Shown here: positions 40,734-49,933 of the stretch, piece by piece
How the letters are laid out: each line of letters starts with the position of its first letter
Numbering within the stretch: the stretch's first letter is position 1
Assembly: GCF_000483485.1 (NCBI RefSeq)
Contig: NZ_KI519609.1
Coordinates: 897,460 to 961,459 of the forward strand
Direction of reading: 5' to 3'
DNA length: 64,000 nt
Origin: Thiomicrorhabdus chilensis DSM 12352
Lineage (GTDB): Bacteria > Pseudomonadota > Gammaproteobacteria > Thiomicrospirales > Thiomicrospiraceae
Position numbers and translations under genes: made by a program
Notes under the pieces: model-generated
What the model was told of the DNA's origin: nothing
Seen by the model: only the letters and a program-made list of their open reading frames with translations
The model's database searches: none

Positions 40734-43076
40734 ATGGCAAACGAAATCGGTAATACGCTGTTAAATAGCCTGACCAACAGTACATTTGATATTGGCGCTA
40801 TGTCCAAAGCTTTGGCAGAAGCGGAAGTGGCAGGGCCGCGTTCAATTGTGGAACGTAGTCAAACCAAGACCGGCACCGAACTGGATGCGCTCAAATATTT
40901 GAAAACCAATTTAGAAGCCTTTAACAGCTACGTGACGGATCTGACCTCCCCCGCTCTTTTTCAGCAAAAAAGTGTCACCTCTTCAAATGAGAATGTGGTG
41001 ACGGTGACGACTACCAGTGACGCCTCATTAGCCTCCTATCAGATCGAATCTAAACAGTTGGCGCAAGCCCACACAGTGGTTGCAAACAAAGGGTTCAATT
41101 CGACTTCCGATACGATTTCAGCAGGTACCTTGAATATCCAGGTGGGTGGGCAGACTCATGCGATTACCGTGGATGCCTCCAATAACACTCTAGAAGGTCT
41201 GCAAAAAGTCATTAACAATGGTGATTACGGCGTATCGGCTTCCATTATCAATAACGGCGGCAGTTATCAGATGATGTTTACCTCCAAGCAGAGTGGAGCG
41301 GCGGGTGAGGTATCGATCTCCGGATTGCCCGACTTTGATGTCGACGGAATGACCACCACATCAGAAGCGCAAGATGCCGTGATGGTTTTGAATGGTCTGA
41401 CGGTAACCAGTGCAACCAACTCGTTTGACAATGTGATCGAGGGGGTCAATTTTCGTTTGAACAGTGCGGCGGCAGGGATTTTCAATACGGTTTCAGTCGC
41501 TCAGGACTCGCAGAATGTAACCGATACAATCACCAGTTTTGTAGATGTATACAATCAGTTAGACACCATTTTAGATGAACTGGGCAAGTATGATACCGGA
41601 GATCTGACAGAGGCGGAGTTGGAGTCGGAAGAGTACCAATACTATGGTGATTTAGCGGGGAGTGGTTTGTTACGTTCTGTCAAATCCGAGATCCGTGAGT
41701 CTTTGTCTGGAGCCATCAGCGAGTTGAGTGGCGGGACTTATCAGTCTCTTGCGGATATAGGGATCAATTTTGACCGAACAGGGGCGTTGGTTTTGGACGA
41801 AGCAAAACTTAGTGCGGTTGCCTCGTCTGACATGGAAGCGCTGTCATCATTGTTCTCCAAGGGCGGCAGCAGTGATGACCCATTGGTCAATGTATTGGCG
41901 GGCAATGATAATACACAGACTGGCAGTTATACTTTGGATATTACTCAACTGGCTGAGCGTGCTACGACTGCCGGAGCTGCGGCCACATTGAGTGCTGATG
42001 AACGTGTGGCCGGTGAACGTATTACGGATATGAACGCAGCTTTGACGATTGATGCTGGGGCCAGTTTTGATTTGAATGTAAATGGTTCTGTCAACACCAT
42101 TGACTTAAGCGCCCTTGCCGGAACTTACAGCGTTAAAGACGAAGTTGTGAACGCAATTCAAGGGCAGATTGATACGGCTTTTGGTGCGGGAGTCGCTTCG
42201 ATTTTATTCGATTCGAGCCAATCCAGGTTTGAAATTACGGCCGCGAATGGTCAAGGAAGTGTGGATGTTTCTGCAACTTCAGGTCTTGCAAATCAAGGCT
42301 TTTCGGGAGCCAGTTATGCGGGGGAAGCTTTGGTTGATTTGAGCGGGTCTGACGCCACTTTTAATGTGAAGGTGGATGAGTCGGTCAGCTCAGCAGTGAC
42401 TGTGTTAGCTGGGCGTTACACTCTGGATGAACTGGCCGTGAACATGTCTAATAGCATCAATGCTAATACCGATGTTCAGGCTGCCGGTGCCGAGGTCAGT
42501 GTCACCCATGACGGTTCCGCATTTTCGGTGACGTCGAGCCGTTTTGGTGTTTTTTCGGCGATTGAGCTGACAGGGTTTGCCAATTTTGCGAATGCCGGTT
42601 TTACCGCTGATTTAAGCGATGTTGGGCAAAATGTCGACGGAACCATCACCACGGCCACCGGTTCGTTGAATATCGGTGCTTATGCCGATACGCAGGATGG
42701 CCGTAAAGTGAAAGTGAGCGACTTTGCAGCCATTGCAGGAGAAGCGGCCGAAGTGAGGGGGCTTGAGTTTGAAGTGCTGGGCGGCAATATTGGGGCGCGT
42801 GGGACCATCAACTTTTCTCAGGGGTATGCGAGTCAGCTAGAGCAGAGTATTAACAGTTTATTTGAAGACGACACAGGTTTGTTAAGCCAAAGAATCGGAA
42901 GTTTGACCGATAAAATGGACGATTACAGCGAAAAATCCAAAGACATTGACGCACGTTATGAGCGATTATTGATGAAATATCAACTTCAGTTTTCGGCACT
43001 GCAGTCGATAATGTCTAGTACGGAGCAGACAAGAAATTATTTGTCGGCAGCCTTTAGTGGAAACAATAATAATTAG
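40734..43076 (+). CDS. fliD: FliD, filament cap
   Basis: 780 residues, much longer than E. coli FliD (468). The N-terminal region has GAMSKALAEAEVAGPRSIVERSQTK and the flagellin-IN-type segment VVANKGFNSTSDTISAGTLNI. The C-terminal coil (GLLSQRIGSLTDKMDDYSEK ... LLMKYQLQFSALQSIMSSTE) is conserved. The extra length lies between about 390 and 680, with segments alike in style (SYTLDITQLAERATTAGAAA; FNVKVDESVSSAVTVLAGRY) that look like added surface domains. It caps the filament so that flagellin can fold there. First gene of fliD-fliS-fliT. Confidence 0.93.
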   Translation: MANEIGNTLLNSLTNSTFDIGAMSKALAEAEVAGPRSIVERSQTKTGTELDALKYLKTNLEAFNSYVTDLTSPALFQQKSVTSSNENVVTVTTTSDASLASYQIESKQLAQAHTVVANKGFNSTSDTISAGTLNIQVGGQTHAITVDASNNTLEGLQKVINNGDYGVSASIINNGGSYQMMFTSKQSGAAGEVSISGLPDFDVDGMTTTSEAQDAVMVLNGLTVTSATNSFDNVIEGVNFRLNSAAAGIFNTVSVAQDSQNVTDTITSFVDVYNQLDTILDELGKYDTGDLTEAELESEEYQYYGDLAGSGLLRSVKSEIRESLSGAISELSGGTYQSLADIGINFDRTGALVLDEAKLSAVASSDMEALSSLFSKGGSSDDPLVNVLAGNDNTQTGSYTLDITQLAERATTAGAAATLSADERVAGERITDMNAALTIDAGASFDLNVNGSVNTIDLSALAGTYSVKDEVVNAIQGQIDTAFGAGVASILFDSSQSRFEITAANGQGSVDVSATSGLANQGFSGASYAGEALVDLSGSDATFNVKVDESVSSAVTVLAGRYTLDELAVNMSNSINANTDVQAAGAEVSVTHDGSAFSVTSSRFGVFSAIELTGFANFANAGFTADLSDVGQNVDGTITTATGSLNIGAYADTQDGRKVKVSDFAAIAGEAAEVRGLEFEVLGGNIGARGTINFSQGYASQLEQSINSLFEDDTGLLSQRIGSLTDKMDDYSEKSKDIDARYERLLMKYQLQFSALQSIMSSTEQTRNYLSAAFSGNNNN

Positions 43077-43106
43077 AATGATATTTAAGCAGTAAGGGAT
43101 AGCATT

Positions 43107-43541
43107 ATGAATATGGCGATGCGAAATAAATTTGTTCAACAGTATGCTAACAACTACGTTGAAACGGCGGTTTCGGAAGCGTCTCCACACAAGTTGGTGG
43201 AAATGCTGTATGAAGGGGCTTTGAAAAACCTGAATTTATCAAAAGTCTTCATTGAACAGAAAGACCATGAAAAAAAGGCCGAGTTCGTGAATAAGGCGTT
43301 GGCGATTCTCAACTCATTAAGAGCGGGAGTGGATGTCGATAAGGGTGGTGACGTGGCTGAAAACCTATATGGTTTATACGACTACTGCTACCGACGCACC
43401 TTGGAGGCGTCGGCAAAAAATGATGCGGAAATTGTCAGCGAAGTGATTGAGCATATCAAGACCTTAAGCGAAGCCTGGAAAGCCATGCCGGAAAACATCA
43501 AGCGCTCATCAAAAGAGCAGATTGAGCAGTTGAGTGCGTGA
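43107..43541 (+). CDS. fliS: FliS, flagellin export chaperone
   Basis: 144 residues, all helix. The conserved stretches are QQYANNYVETAVSEASPHKLVEMLYEGALKNL (in parts) and GGDVAENLYGLYDYCYRRTLEAS. It binds the flagellin C-terminus in the cytosol and prevents early polymerisation. Starts at any of three close ATGs are possible; the first is used. It overlaps the next gene by 8 bp. Confidence 0.94.
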   Translation: MNMAMRNKFVQQYANNYVETAVSEASPHKLVEMLYEGALKNLNLSKVFIEQKDHEKKAEFVNKALAILNSLRAGVDVDKGGDVAENLYGLYDYCYRRTLEASAKNDAEIVSEVIEHIKTLSEAWKAMPENIKRSSKEQIEQLSA

Positions 43542-43836
43542 TAGAGTGGCATCGCTTGAAAAAACCAAAATTAAGCTCTTGGCGCATTCCAAAAATATGC
43601 TGAACGCCGCCCAGTCGGGTGATTGGGAGCAGTTTTCAGCGCTTGATACTATTTGGTTGCCCATGCTCCAGTCCGCCCTGGAAGAGCATGGGCATCATTT
43701 AGAGAATGTGGTTGTCCAAGTGTTGCAGGATAACCAAGGAATTAAGTCATGCATTACTCATGCACAGAAGCACATGGCTTCAGAAATGCAGCAAAATACA
43801 CACGCCACGGCCTCCCTTAAAAAGTATCTGAAATAA
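43534..43836 (+). CDS. fliT: FliT-like small helical chaperone
   Basis: 100 residues, GTG start inside the end of fliS. Mostly helix with heptads (KIKLLAHSKNMLNAAQSGDWEQF) and the central W in GDWEQFSALDTIWLPML, a pattern seen in FliT proteins. Sequence conservation in FliT is low, so the call rests on position after fliS, size and the WEQF-like motif. FliT holds FliD before export. Confidence 0.65.
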   Translation: MRDRVASLEKTKIKLLAHSKNMLNAAQSGDWEQFSALDTIWLPMLQSALEEHGHHLENVVVQVLQDNQGIKSCITHAQKHMASEMQQNTHATASLKKYLK

Positions 43837-43864
43837 AAACCCTTCAAAAAAGATTGCCAAATTT

Positions 43865-43893
43865 TTGACATCCTATGAAAACCCGTATATAAA
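43865..43893 (+). promoter_or_regulatory. Sigma-70 promoter of fleQ
   Basis: TTGACA (43865-43870), 17-bp spacer, TATAAA (43888-43893), 35 bp upstream of the fleQ start. Close to consensus, as expected for a gene at the top of a cascade. Confidence 0.85.
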
Positions 43894-43928
43894 GGGAGCC
43901 TAGAGGTCAATTACTAAATGGCGGATAG

Positions 43929-45041
43929 ATGTCTCAAGAACTCTTGTCTTCTCTTGTTGGCGATGGGCCGGCAATGCAAAATGTCAAAAAACTCATTCTT
44001 CAAGTCGCACAAACCGATGCTTCCGTTCTCATTTTAGGTGAGTCAGGGACGGGAAAAGAGGTGGTGGCTCAGTCTTTGCATAATGTCTCCTCGCGAGCTT
44101 CCAAATCCTTTGTCCCAATCAACTGTGGTGCAATTCCGGGCGAATTACTTGAAAGTGAGTTGTTTGGCCATGAAAAGGGCGCCTTTACCGGAGCCATCAC
44201 GGCCCGTAAGGGGCGTTTTGAGATGGCGGAAAAAGGCAGTATTTTTCTGGATGAAATCGGGGATATGCCTTTGCCTATGCAAGTAAAGCTATTGAGAGTC
44301 TTGCAAGAGCGAACCTATGAACGGGTAGGGGGCAATAAAAGTTTTCAATGTGATGTTCGAGTGATTGCCGCCACGCACCGTAACCTCGAAGATAACATCG
44401 CGGATGGCACCTTTAGGGAAGATTTGTTTTATCGTTTGAATGTGTTCCCGATAGAAATGCCGGCCTTAAGAGAGCGCCGTGAAGATATTCCGAGCCTATT
44501 TGATTTCATGTTTCAAAACATTCAAGCAAACGGTCGTCAGATCCCAAAGTTGACGGAACGTGCTTTGATTGCGCTTCAACATTATGATTGGCCTGGAAAT
44601 GTCCGTGAATTAGGTAATTTGGCAGAAAGACTGTCCATCCTGTTTCCTGATCTACCGGTTGATTACGATGATTTGCCGCCCCGTTATCAGATTGATTTGC
44701 CTGAAGAGGTGAACTTGATTCAGGTTGAGGCTGCTAGCTCAGAGAAGCCTTCACAAAAGCCCCTTCAGGAAAGCCCTAAAGACATTAAAGTCAGTTTAGT
44801 TTCTGAGCCAGAATCCGGCGTTGAATCCTCTGAGAGCCCGTCGCAGTCAGCAAGTGGTTTAGAAGGTGTCCCCAATCTTGATGATGGTCTGGATTTGAAG
44901 TCTTATCTTGTGGAAATGGAAGTGCAGCTTATTCAGCGGGCACTTTCTCAAACTGAAGGCAATGTGTCTCAGGCGGCCAAGCTATTGCAGACCAATCGAA
45001 CCACGCTGGTTGAAAAAATTCGCAAGTACGATCTGAGTTGA
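43929..45041 (+). CDS. fleQ: FleQ/FlrA-like sigma-54 activator, without N-terminal domain
   Basis: 370 residues: an AAA+ domain from about residue 10 to 245 and a Fis-type helix-turn-helix at the end ([21 protein letters not shown]). Walker A is GESGTGKE (37-44), the sigma-54 loop is GAFTGA and Walker B is IFLDEIGD. The region [16 protein letters not shown] to RLSIL follows FleQ closely. Pseudomonas FleQ (490 residues) starts with a 120-residue receiver-like domain; here it is absent, and the sigma-70 promoter and start leave no room for it. A 90-residue acidic linker precedes the HTH. It is expected to act at the top of the flagellar cascade, binding DNA and sigma-54 RNA polymerase. Confidence 0.87.
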   Translation: MSQELLSSLVGDGPAMQNVKKLILQVAQTDASVLILGESGTGKEVVAQSLHNVSSRASKSFVPINCGAIPGELLESELFGHEKGAFTGAITARKGRFEMAEKGSIFLDEIGDMPLPMQVKLLRVLQERTYERVGGNKSFQCDVRVIAATHRNLEDNIADGTFREDLFYRLNVFPIEMPALRERREDIPSLFDFMFQNIQANGRQIPKLTERALIALQHYDWPGNVRELGNLAERLSILFPDLPVDYDDLPPRYQIDLPEEVNLIQVEAASSEKPSQKPLQESPKDIKVSLVSEPESGVESSESPSQSASGLEGVPNLDDGLDLKSYLVEMEVQLIQRALSQTEGNVSQAAKLLQTNRTTLVEKIRKYDLS

Positions 45042-45072
45042 AATTATCGTATTGAAGGAGGAGAGTGAATCC

Positions 45073-46221
45073 GTGCTGAGTCAGGTTGAAAAAAGTCGTT
45101 TGGCGGAACTTGAACAAGCGTTTGAATTGTTTAACGAAACCTCCTTGCAGTTAACGCATGCCTACGAAGCCTTGCAGCATCAGGTGGCTGATTTGCAGAG
45201 GCAGCTGGCTCAAAGTGACCGGGAAAAGCGCAAGGTGGCCGACCGCTTGAGTCGCTTGCTGAATTTGTTGCCGGCTGGTGTGATCGTGCTCAATCAGGAG
45301 GATTGCATTGTTGAAATGAACCCCAGTGCGCAAACGATTCTTGGTGAGGATGCTTTGCACCGCAACTGGGATGTGGTGGTTAAAAATGCGTTTTTGATGA
45401 GCAATGATGCCGGAGAACTGATTACCCATGACGATACTGTTTTTCAACTTTCTGAAACCCCGTTGGATGAGGCGCTGGGTAAAATCTTGCTGGTGCAGGA
45501 TGTCACCGCGGCTCGCCACTTGCAGGATCATGTCAATCGCCATCAGCGGCTGAGTTCGATGGGGGAGATGGCCGCGTCCTTAGCCCATCAGATCCGAACG
45601 CCCCTTGCTTCCGCCTTGTTGTATGTGTCGCAGATGAACTCCGAGCACCTGGATGAAACAAAACGTGAAAAGTTCGTTGGCAAAGCTCTGCATAGTTTGC
45701 GACATCTCGAAGGGCTGGTAAAAGATATGCTGCAATATGCCAAGGGCGGTAAAGGCAGTGAACAGCAAGTTGAGATCACCCAACTGCTTGAGCTGGTGAA
45801 ACATGCGGTTGAAAATCAGGTCAAGCACTCCAATAGTCAGGTTCAATTTGATTCTTTTTTGCCCGGAATGGTGGTGCAGGGAGATATGGATGGCCTGGTG
45901 ACCGCTTTACAGAATTTGATAGGCAATGCCATCGACGTTATTGGTAAAGAAGCTCGCGTGCAGGTAACGGTTAATAAAATATCCGACGATAAAATTGATA
46001 TTGTGGTCAGTGATAACGGCCCCGGAATCGAAACCGATCAGCTGGAGAAGGTATTTGAGCCTTTTTATACCAGTCGAGCCAAAGGCACCGGGTTGGGCTT
46101 GGCTGTGGTTCGAGCCATTGCCGAGGCTCATAATGGGCAGGCCTGGGTGAAATCCATTCCGGGGTATGGATCACGTTTCGGCATTCGCCTTCCGTTGGCT
46201 GATGTAAAGGGGATGGAATGA
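45073..46221 (+). CDS. fleS: FleS/FlrB-like sensor histidine kinase
   Basis: 382 residues, cytosolic, no membrane segment. The GTG at 45073 is chosen because AAGGAGGAG (45055-45063) lies at the right distance. A coiled coil covers residues 10-60, then a PAS-like domain (about 60-145, LLPAGVIVLNQEDCIVEMNP). The phosphoacceptor His is near residue 172 in ASLAHQIRTPLASAL, and the ATP-binding N, G1 and G2 boxes are NLIGNAI, SDNGPGI and GTGLGLAVV. It phosphorylates FleR. It overlaps fleR by 4 bp. Confidence 0.92.
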   Translation: MLSQVEKSRLAELEQAFELFNETSLQLTHAYEALQHQVADLQRQLAQSDREKRKVADRLSRLLNLLPAGVIVLNQEDCIVEMNPSAQTILGEDALHRNWDVVVKNAFLMSNDAGELITHDDTVFQLSETPLDEALGKILLVQDVTAARHLQDHVNRHQRLSSMGEMAASLAHQIRTPLASALLYVSQMNSEHLDETKREKFVGKALHSLRHLEGLVKDMLQYAKGGKGSEQQVEITQLLELVKHAVENQVKHSNSQVQFDSFLPGMVVQGDMDGLVTALQNLIGNAIDVIGKEARVQVTVNKISDDKIDIVVSDNGPGIETDQLEKVFEPFYTSRAKGTGLGLAVVRAIAEAHNGQAWVKSIPGYGSRFGIRLPLADVKGME

Positions 46222-47588
46222 GTATCGCAAAAATTTTGATAGTGGAAGATGATCAGGAGTTGCAGGAAGCTCTGGTGGATACCTTAAGCTTGAACGGTTT
46301 TGAGGTAATGAGTGTGAGCTCAGCCGAAGATGCTTTGGTGGCTTTGGATGATGATATCGGTATGGTGTTTAGCGATATTCGTATGGACGGGATGGATGGT
46401 TATACCCTGATGAAACGAATTCGTGCAATTAAACCTTACCTTCCCATTGTGCTGATGACCGCTTACGGAACCATTGAACAAGCGGTAGATGCGATGAAAT
46501 CCGGTGCCGTCGATTACATTGTGAAGCCGTTTGAAGCCAATTTGTTGGTTGAGAAAGCCAAGGTGTACTTTAACCGTGATGCCTCCAGTGAAGATGATTT
46601 TGTGGTGGCAGATCCTGCTACCCAGCAACTCAAAGCCATGGCCACTAAGGTGGCCGATAGCGATGCCAGCGTTTTTATTGGCGGTGAAAGCGGTACCGGT
46701 AAAGAGGTGTTGGCGCGTTTTATCCACAATCAATCCAGCCGCAACCAGCAACCTTTTGTGGCGATTAATTGCGCGGCTATTCCCGAAAACATGCTTGAAG
46801 CGATGCTGTTTGGCTATGAGAAGGGAGCCTTTACCGGTGCGGCGAAGTCGATGCCGGGTAAGTTTGAACAGGCTCAGCATGGCACGATATTTTTGGATGA
46901 GATCGGTGAGATGAAGCCGGATTTGCAGGCCAAACTCCTGCGAGTGATTCAGGAACGGGAAGTGGAAAGAATTGGCAGTCATAAGGTGATTCATCTGGAT
47001 GTTAGGGTGTTAAGTGCCTCGAATGTCGATATGAAAAAAGCGATTCAGGACGGGCAGTTTCGAGAAGATTTATATTACCGCTTGAATGTGTTTCCGATGC
47101 GCTTGCCGCCTTTGAGGGAGCGGCCAAGGGATATTGCCGCGATTTCCGAAAAGCTGTTGCAGCGTCATTGCGGTCGAAGCCGAATCGAACCCATGATTTC
47201 AGCGCCAGCGATGAAGCAGCTGATTGAATATACCTGGCCCGGAAATATCCGTGAGTTGGACAATGTCATTCAGCGCGCTTTGGTGATGATGTCGGGCGAT
47301 ACCATTCAAATACAGGATATCATGCTAGACATCGAGCATGCACAACCGCGTCAGATGGTTTCTCGAAATGAGACGTCAGCGGTTGCAGAGGAGTTTGACA
47401 GCGAGATTGCATTGCCCGGTTCGGAAATCAATAAAGGTCTTAAGGCACGCGAAGAAGCCTTGATTTTGGAAACGCTGCAATTTCATAATGGGCATCGACA
47501 AAAAACTGCGGAAACCTTGAATATCAGCCCAAGAACACTGCGCTATAAAATCGCCAAATTGAAAGAGCAGGGAGTGGATGTTCCTTAA
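46218..47588 (+). CDS. fleR: FleR/FlrC-like sigma-54 response regulator
   Basis: 456 residues with the full NtrC layout: receiver domain 1-120 (Asp53 in FSDIRMDGMDGY), AAA+ domain about 130-365 (Walker [15 protein letters not shown] loop, FLDEIGE) and a Fis-type HTH (GHRQKTAETLNISPRTLRYKI). With FleS it switches on the middle/late sigma-54 promoters for hook and basal-body genes. Start ATG overlaps the fleS stop. Confidence 0.94.
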   Translation: MSIAKILIVEDDQELQEALVDTLSLNGFEVMSVSSAEDALVALDDDIGMVFSDIRMDGMDGYTLMKRIRAIKPYLPIVLMTAYGTIEQAVDAMKSGAVDYIVKPFEANLLVEKAKVYFNRDASSEDDFVVADPATQQLKAMATKVADSDASVFIGGESGTGKEVLARFIHNQSSRNQQPFVAINCAAIPENMLEAMLFGYEKGAFTGAAKSMPGKFEQAQHGTIFLDEIGEMKPDLQAKLLRVIQEREVERIGSHKVIHLDVRVLSASNVDMKKAIQDGQFREDLYYRLNVFPMRLPPLRERPRDIAAISEKLLQRHCGRSRIEPMISAPAMKQLIEYTWPGNIRELDNVIQRALVMMSGDTIQIQDIMLDIEHAQPRQMVSRNETSAVAEEFDSEIALPGSEINKGLKAREEALILETLQFHNGHRQKTAETLNISPRTLRYKIAKLKEQGVDVP

Positions 47589-47698
47589 TGCAGGGAAATC
47601 TTTCAAGATTTTGACCTTCGATCAATAAAAGGTTAGCGGCGGCTTACGGGATAAGTTGAGTTTGAAATGAGCAGGCCTGTCGAGAAAATGACTGTTTT

Positions 47699-47718
47699 TT
47701 TGGCATATCAATTGCTGT
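47699..47718 (+). promoter_or_regulatory. Sigma-54 promoter of the fliE operon
   Basis: TTGGCATATCAATTGCT: GG at 47702-47703, GC at 47714-47715, 10 bp apart. About 135 bp upstream of fliE. Confidence 0.88.
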
Positions 47719-47849
47719 TAGTCCTGCACGATTCATTATAAAATAAGGCATGGCCTTAAGCCGTCGTCTCCTAAGCAGGGTGAAATTGCCCCTAAAAGGG
47801 CGGCGGATTTTCATTGAAATGCAACCGAATAGTTGGAGTTCTGGTTCAA

Positions 47850-48188
47850 ATGAGCACAATTGATACACAAAGCTTAATGTTACAGATGCGTTCCTTAGCA
47901 GCTCAAGCGGCATCCAAGCCAAACGAGCCGATGGAAACAGCGGCACAGAGCGGTCAAGAAAAAGCGGATAATTTTGCCGAGCTGTTGACCAATTCTGTCA
48001 ATGCGGTGAACGCTGAACAGCACAAATCCGGTGACATGAAAAAAGCCTTTGAACGTGGAGATTTGGATGTTGAACTCTCTGAAGTGATGCTGCAGGCGCA
48101 AAAGGCCAGTTTGTCGTTTCAAGCCATGACCCAGGTAAGGAATAAATTGACTGAAGCCTATAAAGACATTATGAATATGCCGATTTAA
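47850..48188 (+). CDS. fliE: FliE, MS-ring/rod junction protein
   Basis: 112 residues from ATG 47850 (TTGGAG upstream; an in-frame start 36 bp earlier adds an unlike peptide). The conserved C-terminus [40 protein letters not shown] (in parts) is intact. It links the MS ring to the rod and is the first export substrate. First gene of a very long run to flhB. Confidence 0.94.
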   Translation: MSTIDTQSLMLQMRSLAAQAASKPNEPMETAAQSGQEKADNFAELLTNSVNAVNAEQHKSGDMKKAFERGDLDVELSEVMLQAQKASLSFQAMTQVRNKLTEAYKDIMNMPI

Positions 48189-48237
48189 GCGCGTTTCATC
48201 ATTGAACTATTTATCTTAAACACAAAGAAGACAACCT

Positions 48238-49932
48238 ATGGCAGATCAGCAAGCGTCATTTGACTCCGCTCTCAACCCGCAACCGCCGGTGGGGTTTGGG
48301 TCGACGCTTTTAAACAACCTTATGGCCTTGTCGGTCGCCAAGCAGGTCAGCTTAGTGATCGCGCTGGCTGCCAGCATTGCTCTGGTGGTCGGGATTTTGC
48401 TGTGGTCGCAAAACACTTCCTATACGTTACTGTTTGGCAGCCTTGATGCCAAGGATGTGAATGAGGTTGTCCAAACCCTTGAGCAGGAACAGGCAGATTA
48501 TCGAATTGATCAGGCCAGTGGTGGCATCTTGGTTCCATCCGACCAGGTGTATGCTTTAAGGCTGAAACTGGCTGCGGCCGGCTTTCCCAAACAAGCGGCG
48601 ACGGGTTACCAGCTGTTGGATGTCGAGCAAGGTTTTGGTATTTCCCAGTTTAAGGAAACCACACAATATCACCGTGCCCTTGAGGGGGAGCTTGCAAAGT
48701 CCGTGACTTCAATCAATTCGGTGAAGTCGGCTCGCGTTATGCTGGGCATGCCTAAACGATCTGTGTTTGTTCGTAAGCAGCAGAAGCCTTCCGCTTCGGT
48801 TGCGGTGAAGCTTTATCCCGGCCGGAGTTTGAATGAAGAGCAGGTGAGTTCGATTGTTTATCTGGTTGCCTCCAGCATTCCTAATATGGATGTGAAGGAT
48901 GTGACGGTGGTGGACCAGCACGGAAACCTGCTGACCGGTGATGCTCACTCCAGCGGTACGCTCAATATGAGCATCAAGCAGTTGGATTACACGCGAATGG
49001 TTGAGGAAACCTTATCGAGCCGCATCATCAAATTGTTGGCTCCCATTGTGGGGGGGGATAATAAAGTACGTGCCCAGGTGACGGCCGAATTGGATTTTAC
49101 CCAGCAAGAACAAACCCGCGAAAACTATGAACCGGATCCCGAGGCAATTCGCTCAGAGCAGGAAGTCAGGGAGATTAACCGGAACGAGGGGCCAATGGGT
49201 ATCCCGGGTGCTCTGACCAATCAACCGCCGCGTGCTGGTTTGGCACCAGAAGAAGGTTACACGGCAGAGAATGACCCAAACCTACGGAATTCGTCTGAAA
49301 AATCGACAAAAAACTATGAACTTGACCGAACGGTCAGCCACATCAAGAATTCAGTCGGGAACATTCGTCGATTATCGGTTGCGGTCGTTCTTGACGACAA
49401 GGTCGCACTGGATGAAGAAAGCAACATTGTCAGAACGGCTTTGACCGATGATGAGTTGCTGCGTTATCGTCGATTGGTCAGCGATACTGTTGGCTTGGAT
49501 GAAGCGCGTGGTGATACCTTGACGGTTGTCAACGCTTCGTTCGTGGTGGCTCCGGAGGAAGTGGTCGAGTCATCCCCTATTTGGCAAAAAAACTGGTTTT
49601 GGGATTTGGTTAAACAGTTGTTGGCTGGTCTAGCGGTGTTGATCATTATTTTTGGCGTCATTCGTCCGATGCTTAGGGATTTGTCTAAGCGAGAAGAACA
49701 TGTTCTGGATTACCCTGAAAATGTAGCGGAAGAAGAGCAAGAACTTGAAAATGTGGATGAGATATCCAAAGCCTTGGAGCAGATGAACGAAGAGGTCGAG
49801 CAGACCGCGGCTCAGGCCGAGGCAGAATCCAATACGGAACGAGAATTGATTGAAAAGGTCAGAACCATGGTCGCAGCCGATCCTAAGATGGCCGCCCATG
49901 TAATGAAACAGTGGATGTCGGGGAACAAATAA
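48238..49932 (+). CDS. fliF: FliF, MS-ring protein
   Basis: 564 residues. The first membrane segment is at about 37-60 (QVSLVIALAASIALVVGILLW), followed by LFGSLDAKDVNEVVQTLEQ and the ring-building motifs. The second membrane segment is at about 448-468 (LLAGLAVLIIIFGVIRPML). The C-terminal tail ending VRTMVAADPKMAAHVMKQWM binds FliG. It forms the MS ring in the inner membrane. Confidence 0.96.
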   Translation: MADQQASFDSALNPQPPVGFGSTLLNNLMALSVAKQVSLVIALAASIALVVGILLWSQNTSYTLLFGSLDAKDVNEVVQTLEQEQADYRIDQASGGILVPSDQVYALRLKLAAAGFPKQAATGYQLLDVEQGFGISQFKETTQYHRALEGELAKSVTSINSVKSARVMLGMPKRSVFVRKQQKPSASVAVKLYPGRSLNEEQVSSIVYLVASSIPNMDVKDVTVVDQHGNLLTGDAHSSGTLNMSIKQLDYTRMVEETLSSRIIKLLAPIVGGDNKVRAQVTAELDFTQQEQTRENYEPDPEAIRSEQEVREINRNEGPMGIPGALTNQPPRAGLAPEEGYTAENDPNLRNSSEKSTKNYELDRTVSHIKNSVGNIRRLSVAVVLDDKVALDEESNIVRTALTDDELLRYRRLVSDTVGLDEARGDTLTVVNASFVVAPEEVVESSPIWQKNWFWDLVKQLLAGLAVLIIIFGVIRPMLRDLSKREEHVLDYPENVAEEEQELENVDEISKALEQMNEEVEQTAAQAEAESNTERELIEKVRTMVAADPKMAAHVMKQWMSGNK

Positions 49933-49933
49933 A

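Noticed and set aside
47602-47615. TTCAAGATTTTGAC as a FleQ site upstream of fliE
   Set aside because: One half-site is imperfect and the stretch is itself a small hairpin (AAATCTT/AAGATTT); too weak to list.
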